A stretch of DNA of 64,000 nt from positions 1,010,501-1,074,500 of the forward strand of contig NC_012034.1 in the NCBI RefSeq assembly GCF_000022325.1, given 5' to 3'. This DNA comes from Caldicellulosiruptor bescii DSM 6725 (GTDB taxonomy: Bacteria; Bacillota; Thermoanaerobacteria; Caldicellulosiruptorales; Caldicellulosiruptoraceae). Of this stretch, positions 16,638 to 24,646 are shown piece after piece (within the stretch, counting starts at the first letter, position 1; the number at the start of each line of letters is the position of its first letter). The notes under the pieces are model-generated. The model did not search any database and was not told the origin of the DNA. It saw only the letters and a program-made list of their open reading frames with translations. Both the position numbers and the translations under genes were made by a program.

Positions 16638-17431
16638 ATGTTTTCCAAAAAAATGCTTAGAATGAACTTTGTCAAAATCATTGCTTGTTGTTCAGTTTTG
16701 CTTTTAGTGTTAAGTAGTTGGAATTCTTTAGCTGCAACGGCTTTGAATAGTAACGAAATTGATAAAAGCCATAATAATAAAATACCCTCTTATATGAAGC
16801 CAGGCACGATTATTACATTTGATGAAAATGGGAAATTAATTATTTTGTCTGAAGGCAGTGATAATTTAATTTCATTATCAAAAGAAGACAAAAAAATAGC
16901 AGAAAATTGTAAACCGCTACCTGAAGAGGATTTACCTGAAGTAGAGCCTGGAATGATAGTTGTATATGACGCATTAGGTGCACCAGTTGTTATTCATCAG
17001 GGGCAAGAAGAACCTTTGAAAATTGATTTAAAAGAAGTGAATTAGATGAAATCAAAACTAATGATAGTAAATCAGAAAAAATAGAAAATAAAGCAAACGA
17101 TGATGAAAATAGTAATAACATTTTGCAACAGGGTGCTAAAAAGTTGAATACAGAAACAGGTTATATTTCATGGTATAATGGTGAAGGGAAAAAAGGAGCA
17201 GCAGGAGTAATATTGGATAGCGAAAGTGCTGCACATAAGACAATTGAATTTTGGACAAGGGTAAAGGTAACCAGTCTTGAAAATGGCAAAAGCACAACAG
17301 TAAAAATATTAGATAGAGGTCCATATGTGCAAGGTAGAATATTGGATATGGTAAAAACAGCATTTTCAAAAATTCATAATACAAGTAAAGGAATTTTTAG
17401 GGGGAAAATAGAATGGAATACTCAAAGTTAA
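16638..17431 (+). pseudogene. Secreted RlpA-like double-psi beta-barrel protein, frameshifted
   Basis: Signal peptide (residues ~8-33), then a region with two GTIITFDENGK / GMIVVYDALGA repeats. Near 17036 the frame shifts (LKEV to NELDEIKTND). The second part carries an RlpA-like domain: GYISWYNGEGKKGAAG, EFWTRVKVTSLENGKSTTVKILDRGPYV, ILDMVKTAF. RlpA-like domains bind or cleave peptidoglycan glycans; the conserved TVKILDRGP segment is present. One base change would restore a ~264-residue protein. Confidence 0.65.
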
Positions 17432-18492
17432 AAATAGATGTAATAAGGATAGTAGCAATTTTATTGCTACTATCCTTATCTTTAGGAATTTATAATAAAG
17501 CAGAAGCCGGTAAAGAAGAGGTAGTGGAAAAGTTACTTGTCTCAGTATATGATAAAAATGGAAAGACTCATATGTGGAAGGTTATACCTAAAAAGAAAAA
17601 GGAAGAACTAATTCTTAAAAACAGGGAAGTCATGACCTTTGGTGATATTTCCACAAATGAAGAATGGCTTGCGTATGCTGATGCAATTGGAACTGGACCT
17701 TGGGAGTTGTTTGTGAAGAATTTAAAAAATCAGAAAGTATTCCAAGTTACTAATGATCAAGCTGGAGAAATAGATATTGAAATTCTCAGTGAAAAACCTT
17801 TGAAAATATGTGTATCAAGAGTTGGATTGAGTTCTCCAATACCAAGAATATGGATTTTTGATGTTGAAAAGAAAAAAGCTCAAATGGTAAAACCTATAAA
17901 TTCTGATATGGTATTTGATAGCATTGAAGTGATTGATAGTAATCATATTTTTACTGTCTCTTATTCATCTATGGATGAGAAAAAGATGTATGAGGATAAT
18001 TCCTCAGTTGATTCAATAAAACATACTTTTTACATCATTGATTTAAAAAATCAAAAATATACAAAAATTACTGAACTCAAAGCGGGATCAATTGGAGCTT
18101 TAGGTTTTGTACCAAAGAGTAATATTATTACTTTTAGTGCAACCAATATTTATCTAAACTCTACCAGAAAAAAGGGAGAAACGGGCATATACAAGTTAGA
18201 TCTAAAGTCAAAAGTAATAGTGCCAATACTAACTGAAAGTATGCTAAAAAAAATAAAAGATACACCTGTTGAGGAGTTTGCCTCTCCGATAGAAGGTTAT
18301 TTAAGTAATGATGGAAAAAAACTCTGGTTTATCGGTATTCCTAAAAATGTAAAGAGAATGATGTTTGGTGAAGGGATTGAAGCTTATCCAAGCGCTGTTT
18401 TTGAATATGATTTAAGAGAGAAAAAGGTACGAAAAATATTTGAAAAAAAGAATACTTTTGTAACAGGAATGACAGTTTCATATGGAAAATAA
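17413..18492 (+). CDS. Secreted beta-propeller-like protein
   Basis: 359 residues with a signal peptide (~10-32, ending NKAEA) and strand-rich repeats (FGDISTNEEWLAYADAIG, IWIFDVEKKKAQM, GYLSNDGKKLWFIGIP). These recall TolB/WD40-like propellers and the broken 14601-16256 protein. The start overlaps the end of the RlpA-like frame, with AGGGGG 8 nt before the ATG, so it is coupled to that gene. Function unknown; surface or periplasm-equivalent location likely. Confidence 0.65.
   Translation: MEYSKLKIDVIRIVAILLLLSLSLGIYNKAEAGKEEVVEKLLVSVYDKNGKTHMWKVIPKKKKEELILKNREVMTFGDISTNEEWLAYADAIGTGPWELFVKNLKNQKVFQVTNDQAGEIDIEILSEKPLKICVSRVGLSSPIPRIWIFDVEKKKAQMVKPINSDMVFDSIEVIDSNHIFTVSYSSMDEKKMYEDNSSVDSIKHTFYIIDLKNQKYTKITELKAGSIGALGFVPKSNIITFSATNIYLNSTRKKGETGIYKLDLKSKVIVPILTESMLKKIKDTPVEEFASPIEGYLSNDGKKLWFIGIPKNVKRMMFGEGIEAYPSAVFEYDLREKKVRKIFEKKNTFVTGMTVSYGK
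17443..17479 (+). repeat. 17-bp perfect hairpin inside the signal-peptide codons
   Basis: Arm 17443-17459 (ATAAGGATAGTAGCAAT), loop TTT, exact complement 17463-17479. It lies at codons 11-23 of the propeller gene, where it encodes part of the hydrophobic helix. It would block ribosomes unless unfolded. Confidence 0.6.
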
Positions 18493-18557
18493 AAATAATG
18501 TTAAATCTAATTACTGTATCAAAGTATGAAATAAACGAACACTTTGTATTGCAAGAA

Positions 18558-18598
18558 AGGGGCTATCAAATTATCTTTTTTTGACAGCCCCTGTTTTA
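18558..18598. terminator. Bidirectional terminator
   Basis: AGGGGCT-A-TCAAA pairs with TTTGA-C-AGCCCCT around an AT-rich loop, between convergent genes. Confidence 0.7.
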
Positions 18599-18620
18599 AT
18601 CTGTTCCCAAAATTTTCTTT

Positions 18621-19226
18621 TTAAAATCCTTTTGCTATTTCCTCAGCCTCTTTCAACGCAGTGAACATAATCTTTTCTACATCCTCACCTACGATGTCAA
18701 GCCGTTGAGCTGTTATCGTTTTAAAATCCTCAACTCCCATAAAACCCAAAATTGTTTTCAGGTACCTGTTTGCCATCTCAAAGTCCGAAAATGGTAGTGT
18801 TTTGTACTCTCCGCCTGTTGCCATGATATGAACTGCTTTTTTACCGCGAAGAAGACCCACAGCCCCTTGTTCAGTGTATTTAAAGGTTATTCCTGAGACT
18901 GTGATATAGTCTATATATGCCTTGAGGATTGCGGGAATGCCCAAATTCCACATAGGTGCTGCAAACACATACTTGTCAGCCTCAGCAAACTGATAAGCAT
19001 ACTTCAAAATATGGTGATGCTTTGATGCCTCAGTCTTTGGAGCAAAGATATCGTTGATATCCTCTTGAGAAAGAAAATGAATTCCTTCTTTGTAAAGGTC
19101 CAAAGTAATAATCTGGTCGTTTGGATGAAATTCTTTGTATACCTTTATAAAATGTTCCGAGATTATAAATGTTCTTGAACTCTGGTTGCTCTTTGGATTA
19201 GCTTTTATATACAGTAGCTTTGCCAT
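18621..19226 (-). CDS. azoR: FMN-dependent NADH-azoreductase / flavodoxin-fold quinone reductase
   Basis: 201 residues, the usual AzoR length. N-terminal KLLYIKANPKSNQSSRT is the FMN phosphate-binding loop; FAAPMWNLGIPAILKAYIDY and HIMATGGEY are the flavin ring-binding segments of this family. The enzyme reduces quinones and azo compounds with two electrons using NADH, in the cytoplasm. It is monocistronic. The physiological substrate is not known. Confidence 0.88.
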   Translation of the reverse strand: MAKLLYIKANPKSNQSSRTFIISEHFIKVYKEFHPNDQIITLDLYKEGIHFLSQEDINDIFAPKTEASKHHHILKYAYQFAEADKYVFAAPMWNLGIPAILKAYIDYITVSGITFKYTEQGAVGLLRGKKAVHIMATGGEYKTLPFSDFEMANRYLKTILGFMGVEDFKTITAQRLDIVGEDVEKIMFTALKEAEEIAKGF

Positions 19227-19327
19227 TCTGAACTTCTCCTCTTCTCAATATACCTCTCATATAAGTAATTTTCTTGATTATATTATACCCTTGTAAATCG
19301 ATTATATAACTATGAATTTATTTTAAA

Positions 19328-20422
19328 TTACTCAACCGAACCTTTTACAACATCTATCATTTCATCAAGCGAGACTGCATGTCTTAAATTTGCTACATTT
19401 TTAGACTCGAGGGCTCTTTTTGCATAATATTCTATTCTGTCACTTGGCAATTTTGGAATAGATTCTTTAACAAAAAATCTTACAAACTCAGAAAATTCGT
19501 CTATGCTTTCAAAGCCCATGCAGTTTAAAGCAAAGCTTACTTCTTCTTTTAAATATTTGCTTTCAAGCCTCAAAAAGCTTGAAAGTAAAATTGCATTGGC
19601 TCTTCCGTGTGGGATGTCATGGTAATAAGTAAGATTGTAACCTAAAGGATGAACAATTAAAGTACCTGTCTGTGCAATGATTATTCCACCAATCAATGAT
19701 ATCCATGCAAACTTTTCAAGGTCAGTTTCTTTTAGAGTGTTTTCTTTTAGATTACCTTTTGAGCTTGCAAACAAGCTCAAGGCTTTTTTAGAGTAAGCTT
19801 CAATTATATGGTCTGAGAATTTTGAAAGGTAGCCTTCTATCACATGAGAAAGAGCATCAAAGAGAGTGTTTACAATAACGTTATGTGGCAATGTTAAAAG
19901 ATATTTGTAATCCACGATTGCTATTTTCGGGAAAATTAATTCTGACGCAAAGCTCTTTTTGTTTTCAATGGTTTTAAGTGTAAGAATTGAATATGGAGTA
20001 ACCTCGCTTCCTGTGCCACATGTTGTTGGAATTGCAACTATAGGTAAGCACTTTTCAAATTTTGAGTCAAAAAGATCCTGCGCTTTTAGATTTTTTTCAG
20101 CACACAGCACTGCTACTGCCTTTGATGAGTCAAGAGGAGAACCTCCACCAATTCCAATTATAAAGTCTGGGGAAAACTCTCTTGCCAATTTTGAAACTTC
20201 ATCTATCTGTTCTACGCTTGGGTTTTGAGCAATTTTGCTGTATATTGAATATTCAATTGAAAGTTCCTTTAATACAGTTGTTACATCTTCTAAGGAACCA
20301 TTCATAAGAGAAGATGGAGATGTCACGATAAAAGCTCTTTTGCCAAGCTTGAAAAGGTCTTTATTCTTCAAAACACCATCTTTTTCAAATATGACCTTTG
20401 TTGGCATAAAAAATTTGCTCAT
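19328..20422 (-). CDS. Iron-containing alcohol dehydrogenase
   Basis: 364 residues from the ATG at 20422, which has GGAGGC in place upstream. Family signatures are GIGGGSPLDSSKAVA (nucleotide loop), PTTCGTGSEVTP, DALSHVIEGY and HPLGYNLTYYHDIPHGRANA, which carry the metal-binding Asp/His residues of group III Fe-ADHs. It probably interconverts an aldehyde/ketone and alcohol with NAD(P)H. Substrate cannot be told. It stands alone on the minus strand. Confidence 0.88.
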   Translation of the reverse strand: MSKFFMPTKVIFEKDGVLKNKDLFKLGKRAFIVTSPSSLMNGSLEDVTTVLKELSIEYSIYSKIAQNPSVEQIDEVSKLAREFSPDFIIGIGGGSPLDSSKAVAVLCAEKNLKAQDLFDSKFEKCLPIVAIPTTCGTGSEVTPYSILTLKTIENKKSFASELIFPKIAIVDYKYLLTLPHNVIVNTLFDALSHVIEGYLSKFSDHIIEAYSKKALSLFASSKGNLKENTLKETDLEKFAWISLIGGIIIAQTGTLIVHPLGYNLTYYHDIPHGRANAILLSSFLRLESKYLKEEVSFALNCMGFESIDEFSEFVRFFVKESIPKLPSDRIEYYAKRALESKNVANLRHAVSLDEMIDVVKGSVE

Positions 20423-20575
20423 TTTTAAAGCCTCCTTCACAGTACTATACTATTTGTGCTTTAAAATAAATTATAGCACATATTTTGTGTTAAAGACGTA
20501 TAAAAGACCATCTTTACAGGAAAAGTTATTTATTATAGAAAGTATTTTAAGACCAAGCCAGAGGTGATAAAAAAC

Positions 20576-20746
20576 ATGGCAAGCAAGGAACAGCAAAGAG
20601 CAGTTGCCAAACTCTGCCCAGAGTTTAACGATGGTGGTTATTCTCACAAAGGTGATATAAGCTGTGAAGTTTGTATTCACTGGGATGGGAAAAGGTGCAA
20701 TATAAACTATTTTGATAATGTTCTGACCAGCATGGACCAGACATAG
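20576..20746 (+). CDS. Small Cys-containing conserved-type protein
   Basis: 56 residues from ATG 20576, with GAGGTG 9 nt upstream. It has four Cys: CPEF near residue 14, then CEVCIHWDGKRC. The arrangement could bind a metal or Fe-S cluster. I do not recognise a family. It is divergent from the alcohol dehydrogenase gene. Confidence 0.5.
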   Translation: MASKEQQRAVAKLCPEFNDGGYSHKGDISCEVCIHWDGKRCNINYFDNVLTSMDQT

Positions 20747-20775
20747 AGTTTGTAATGGGTCTTTGAAAATTTTTA

Positions 20776-20880
20776 TTGATTTTTTGATTGAATTGTCTTA
20801 AAATAAAGCTTGGCAAGAGATGTGGAGAGCCTGCAAATAGCTTCATTTAAAAAGGGGCTATTTGCAGGCTTTTTATTTAC
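20776..20880 (+). promoter_or_regulatory. Promoter and attenuator of the glycerol-3-phosphate operon
   Basis: Promoter TTGATT (20776-20781), 17 bp, TAAAAT (20799-20804). About 20 nt into the transcript is a perfect 14-bp terminator stem (20828-20841 with 20857-20870) followed by TTTTTATTT, ending 30 nt before the dehydrogenase start. A terminator inside a leader, plus a GlpP antiterminator gene at the end of the operon, suggests glycerol-3-phosphate-dependent antitermination as in Bacillus glpD. Confidence 0.65.
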
Positions 20881-20903
20881 CATATTTTGAAAAGGGTGAT
20901 AAT

Positions 20904-22343
20904 ATGAGCAGAATTTATGATGTTGCTGTAATAGGAGCGGGAGTTGTTGGCATGTCAATTTTAAGAGAACTAACACGTTACAGATTAAAAGTATGCAGTC
21001 TTGAAAAGATGGAAGATGTTGCAGAAGGTGCGTCCAAAGCAAACTCCGCAATAGTGCATGCAGGTTATGACCCAATTGAGGGGACCCAAAAGGCAAGATT
21101 CAATGTTGAGGGTAACAATATATTTGCAGATATTTGCAATGAACTTGATGTTGAGTATAAGATGATTGGTTCGCTTGTGGTTGCATTTGATGACCATGAA
21201 ATAAATGTATTGGAAGAACTTTTGCAAAGAGGAAAAAGAAATGGTGTTAAAGGGCTTGAGATAAAAAGTCAAGAGTGGGTTTTTGCAAATGAGCCGAATT
21301 TGAGCAGAAACATAAAAGCAGCACTTTTTGCTCCATACTCTGGAATTACAAATCCGTATAAATTAACAGTCGCCCTTTTTGAAAATGCTATTCAAAATGG
21401 AGCAGATGTGATATTTGGCTTTGAAGTCTGCAAAATAGAAAAAGATGGAGACTATTTTGTGGTTCATTCAGCGGACGGCCACTTTATAAAAACCAGGGTT
21501 TTAATAAACTGTGCAGGAGTGTATGCAGATGAAATAAGTAAATTGGCAGGAGCAAAGCTTTTTAAAATATATCCAAGACGCGGACAGTACTACATCTTAG
21601 ACAAGCCAGATAAGATGCCAGTTACCAGAGTCATTTTTCAGGTACCCACAGAAAAGGGAAAAGGAATTTTAGTTGCCCCGACTGTAGATGGAAATTTACT
21701 TATTGGACCAAACTCTGAGTATATAGATGACAAGGATGACACAGCTACAACCCAAAAGGGGCTTGATGAGGTATTTGAAAAGGCAAGGAAAGTATTGCCA
21801 AGCCTGAGCAAGAGAGATGTAATAACAATCTTTTCGGGAATCAGAGCAACACCGGATACTCATGACTTTATTATTGAAGAAGACGAAGATGTCAAAAACT
21901 TTATAAACGTTGCAGGAATTGAGTCACCAGGTCTTACCGCATCGTTGGCAATAGGAAGGTATATCGCTGGACTTGTAAGCAGAAAACTTAACGCGAAAAG
22001 AAATCTTAATTTTAATCCTTATAGGGAAGATATAAAAAGGTTTTCAAAGCTTTCTGATGAAGAAAAAGAAAGAATGATTAAGCTTTATCCGAGTTTTGGG
22101 AACATTGTGTGCAGATGTGAGCTTGTGTCTGAATATGAGATAGTTGAAGCAATAAAAAGAGGTGCAAGGACCATAGATGGTATCAAAAGAAGAACAAGAG
22201 CTGGTATGGGAAGGTGCCAGGGAGGATTTTGTCTGCCTCGTGTGATGGATATACTTTCAAGGGAGCTAAAAATTGACAAAACTAAAATAACAAAATTTGG
22301 AATAAACTCTTATATTCTGACCGAGAAAAGGTGGGAAGACTGA
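20904..22343 (+). CDS. glpA: FAD-dependent glycerol-3-phosphate dehydrogenase with BFD-type Fe-S domain
   Basis: 479 residues from ATG 20904. The N-terminal dinucleotide fold VAVIGAGVVGMSILRELTRY binds FAD; the DAO domain continues to ~residue 370. The C-terminus has a BFD-like [2Fe-2S] domain, with CRCELV and GRCQGGFC. This is the catalytic subunit of the anaerobic three-part enzyme of Clostridia and Thermotogae, oxidising sn-glycerol-3-phosphate to dihydroxyacetone phosphate. It is followed within 2 nt by the second subunit. Confidence 0.88.
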   Translation: MSRIYDVAVIGAGVVGMSILRELTRYRLKVCSLEKMEDVAEGASKANSAIVHAGYDPIEGTQKARFNVEGNNIFADICNELDVEYKMIGSLVVAFDDHEINVLEELLQRGKRNGVKGLEIKSQEWVFANEPNLSRNIKAALFAPYSGITNPYKLTVALFENAIQNGADVIFGFEVCKIEKDGDYFVVHSADGHFIKTRVLINCAGVYADEISKLAGAKLFKIYPRRGQYYILDKPDKMPVTRVIFQVPTEKGKGILVAPTVDGNLLIGPNSEYIDDKDDTATTQKGLDEVFEKARKVLPSLSKRDVITIFSGIRATPDTHDFIIEEDEDVKNFINVAGIESPGLTASLAIGRYIAGLVSRKLNAKRNLNFNPYREDIKRFSKLSDEEKERMIKLYPSFGNIVCRCELVSEYEIVEAIKRGARTIDGIKRRTRAGMGRCQGGFCLPRVMDILSRELKIDKTKITKFGINSYILTEKRWED

Positions 22344-22344
22344 G

Positions 22345-23607
22345 ATGGAAAAATATAAAGTAGTTGTCATAGGTGGTGGACCAGCCGGACTTGCGGCTGC
22401 TTTAGAAAGTTTTAAGAGCTTGGATGATAAAAAAGTGCTGATCATAGAGAGAGACAAGTTTTTAGGAGGGATTTTAAACCAGTGTATTCATCCTGGCTTT
22501 GGACTTCACTATTTCAAGGAAGAACTAACAGGACCTGAGTATGCCCACAGGTTTATTGAACAAGTGATTGAAAGCCAAATTGAATATCTTACCGAAACTC
22601 ATGTGATAGACATAACCCCAGAAAAGGAAATAGTAGCTGTCAATAAAAAAGGGCTTAAGAGGATAAAAACAGATGCTATTGTGCTTGCAATGGGATGCAG
22701 GGAAAGAACAAGGGGTGCTATAATGACACCTGGAACAAGACCTGCGGGGATTTTCACAGCAGGTCAGGCTCAAAGGTTTATAAACATTGAAGGATACAGA
22801 ATTGGCAAAAAAGCAGTAATTGTTGGGTCTGGGGATATAGGTCTTATCATGGCAAGACGTCTTACTTTAGAAGGGATAGAGGTAAAGGCAGTGGTGGAGA
22901 TAATGCCCTACTCTACAGGGCTAAGAAGAAACATTGTTCAATGCTTAGATGATTTTGGGATACCTCTTCTTTTATCGCACAAGGTTGTAAAGATTCACGG
23001 AAAGTATAGAGTTGAAGGTGTTACAATTGCAAAGGTGGACTCTCAACTGCAAGAAATTCCGTCAACAGAAAGGTTTATCGAATGCGACACGGTGCTATTT
23101 TCTGTTGGGCTGATACCTGAAAATGAACTGAGTAAAAAAGCTGGAGTTGTTCTTGATTCAAAAACAGGAGGTCCAGTTGTTGACAATACATTTTCAACCT
23201 CGCAAAAAGGGATATTTGCCTGTGGAAATGTTCTTCATGTTCATGATCTTGTTGACAATGTTACAAAAGAGGCGCAGACAGCAGGAAGGTATGCTGCAAT
23301 ATATTCTCAGCACCCTGAGCTTTTTGAAAATAACATTCATATAAATATTGTGGCAAAAGAGGGTATAAAATATGTTGTGCCGCAAAAGCTAAACAAAAAT
23401 TTTGTCCAGCCCTTTGTTCTCAGGTTTAGGGTAGATAATTTTTATAAAGATGCTGTTGTGACTATTTCTAATGCAGGCAAAATTCTTATTGAGATCAAAA
23501 AAAGCATTTTAACACCTGGTGAGATGGAGGGTATAGAAATTTCACAAAAGATTCTCTCTCAGTTGGATTTTTCTAATGATATTGTGGTAAGCTTGCAAAA
23601 CATTTAA
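22345..23607 (+). CDS. NAD(P)/FAD-dependent oxidoreductase subunit of G3P dehydrogenase
   Basis: 420 residues. VVVIGGGPAGLAAALESF is the FAD-binding fold; KKAVIVGSGDIGLIMARRLTLEG is a second, NAD-binding fold; GIFACGNVLHVHDLVDNV is the C-terminal FAD contact typical of pyridine nucleotide-disulfide oxidoreductases. CRERTRGAIMTPGTRPAG is characteristic of the glp-associated group. It probably passes electrons from the G3P-oxidising subunit to its acceptor. Confidence 0.85.
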   Translation: MEKYKVVVIGGGPAGLAAALESFKSLDDKKVLIIERDKFLGGILNQCIHPGFGLHYFKEELTGPEYAHRFIEQVIESQIEYLTETHVIDITPEKEIVAVNKKGLKRIKTDAIVLAMGCRERTRGAIMTPGTRPAGIFTAGQAQRFINIEGYRIGKKAVIVGSGDIGLIMARRLTLEGIEVKAVVEIMPYSTGLRRNIVQCLDDFGIPLLLSHKVVKIHGKYRVEGVTIAKVDSQLQEIPSTERFIECDTVLFSVGLIPENELSKKAGVVLDSKTGGPVVDNTFSTSQKGIFACGNVLHVHDLVDNVTKEAQTAGRYAAIYSQHPELFENNIHINIVAKEGIKYVVPQKLNKNFVQPFVLRFRVDNFYKDAVVTISNAGKILIEIKKSILTPGEMEGIEISQKILSQLDFSNDIVVSLQNI

Positions 23608-23635
23608 AGGCAAAAAAAGGAGAGAAGAAGCCAAA

Positions 23636-24013
23636 ATGCAGAAAAATAAAGTCACATGCATTCTTTGCCCAAGAGGCTGCACAATTGAAAAAAAGGCACA
23701 AGGTGATACTTTTGAGTTTACTGGATTTGGGTGCAAAAGAGGGATGAAGTGGGCAAAAGAAGAGTTTACAAACCCTAAAAGAATTCTTACAACCACCGTC
23801 CATGTTAAAAATGGTGAAATAGACTTTGTGCCTGTTCGAACTAACATACCTATTCCTAAGGAGAAAATTTTTGAAGCTATCTCAATCTTAAAAGGCATAG
23901 AAGTTTTAGCACCAGTTGAGATAGGAAGTGTGATTGTGAAAAATATTCTTGATACTGGTGCTGATGTTGTTGCAACAAGAAGGGTTGGCAAAAAAGACTC
24001 ATCATATGATTGA
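23636..24013 (+). CDS. DUF1667 Cys-rich protein, third subunit of G3P dehydrogenase
   Basis: 125 residues with ILCPRGCTIE, GFGCKRGMKWAKEEFTNPKRILTTTV and VATRRVGK, the DUF1667 pattern. The family nearly always travels with the two preceding genes; the three conserved Cys may bind an Fe-S cluster. Its end overlaps the end of the convergent glpP gene by 12 bp. No terminator separates them. Confidence 0.85.
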   Translation: MQKNKVTCILCPRGCTIEKKAQGDTFEFTGFGCKRGMKWAKEEFTNPKRILTTTVHVKNGEIDFVPVRTNIPIPKEKIFEAISILKGIEVLAPVEIGSVIVKNILDTGADVVATRRVGKKDSSYD

Positions 24014-24568
24014 AAAGAGGTCAGGTTTGCTTGTTGAGATTGCAACAGCACCGGAAGAGAGAGCCTGTATTACCTCTTCTTTTGTTTCAATCATCCCGCC
24101 TGCAATAATAGGGATTGTAGTTGAAATGGCCAGCCTTTGTATTGCTTTTGGTATTACACCTGGCAACACCTCAATTAGTGTTGGCTTAGAGTTTTCAATT
24201 ATCTTAAGACCGGATGTTATGGACTGCGAGTCTATCAAAAATATTCTTTGAACGCAAGGTACAGAAAGAGAAGAAGCATAGTTGATTAAGTTTTGCCTTG
24301 TTGATATAATACCATCAGCACCACAGTTTATAACAAACTCAATCCCTTTTTCGTCTTTTCCCACACCTTCAATTAGGTCTATGTGGACGAAAACTGTTTT
24401 GTTTTTTCGTTTTATCATATTAATTTCATCTTTTATGGTTAAAATAGAAGAGTGAAGAAGAAAAATGACACTGCATTCAGAATTTATTGCATATTCAAGT
24501 ATTGCTTTGTCTCTTATAGCTGGTATAATAGGATTTTGAATGAGTTTGTCTATCAAGTTTTCCATCAT
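24002..24568 (-). CDS. glpP: GlpP glycerol-3-phosphate-responsive antiterminator
   Basis: 188 residues from ATG 24568, chosen over 24574 because AAAGGAG lies 9 nt upstream. GlpP-family blocks: HIDLIEGVGKDEKGIEF, ADGIISTRQNLI, EVLPGVIPKAI, IIAGGMIETKEEV. It folds as a barrel related to G3P-binding enzymes and binds nascent leader RNA in the presence of G3P. The likely target is the terminator at 20828-20870 ahead of glpA. Confidence 0.88.
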   Translation of the reverse strand: MMENLIDKLIQNPIIPAIRDKAILEYAINSECSVIFLLHSSILTIKDEINMIKRKNKTVFVHIDLIEGVGKDEKGIEFVINCGADGIISTRQNLINYASSLSVPCVQRIFLIDSQSITSGLKIIENSKPTLIEVLPGVIPKAIQRLAISTTIPIIAGGMIETKEEVIQALSSGAVAISTSKPDLFSII

Positions 24569-24646
24569 AGCCATTAGCTCCTTTGAAGAGTTTTAATATA
24601 ATTATACACCCAGAAATAAAATTATAAAAACGGAGGCAGATAAAAT

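Noticed and set aside
18558-18598. Hairpin as a RiPP-like or regulatory RNA
   Set aside because: Position between convergent genes and the T/A runs fit an ordinary bidirectional terminator.
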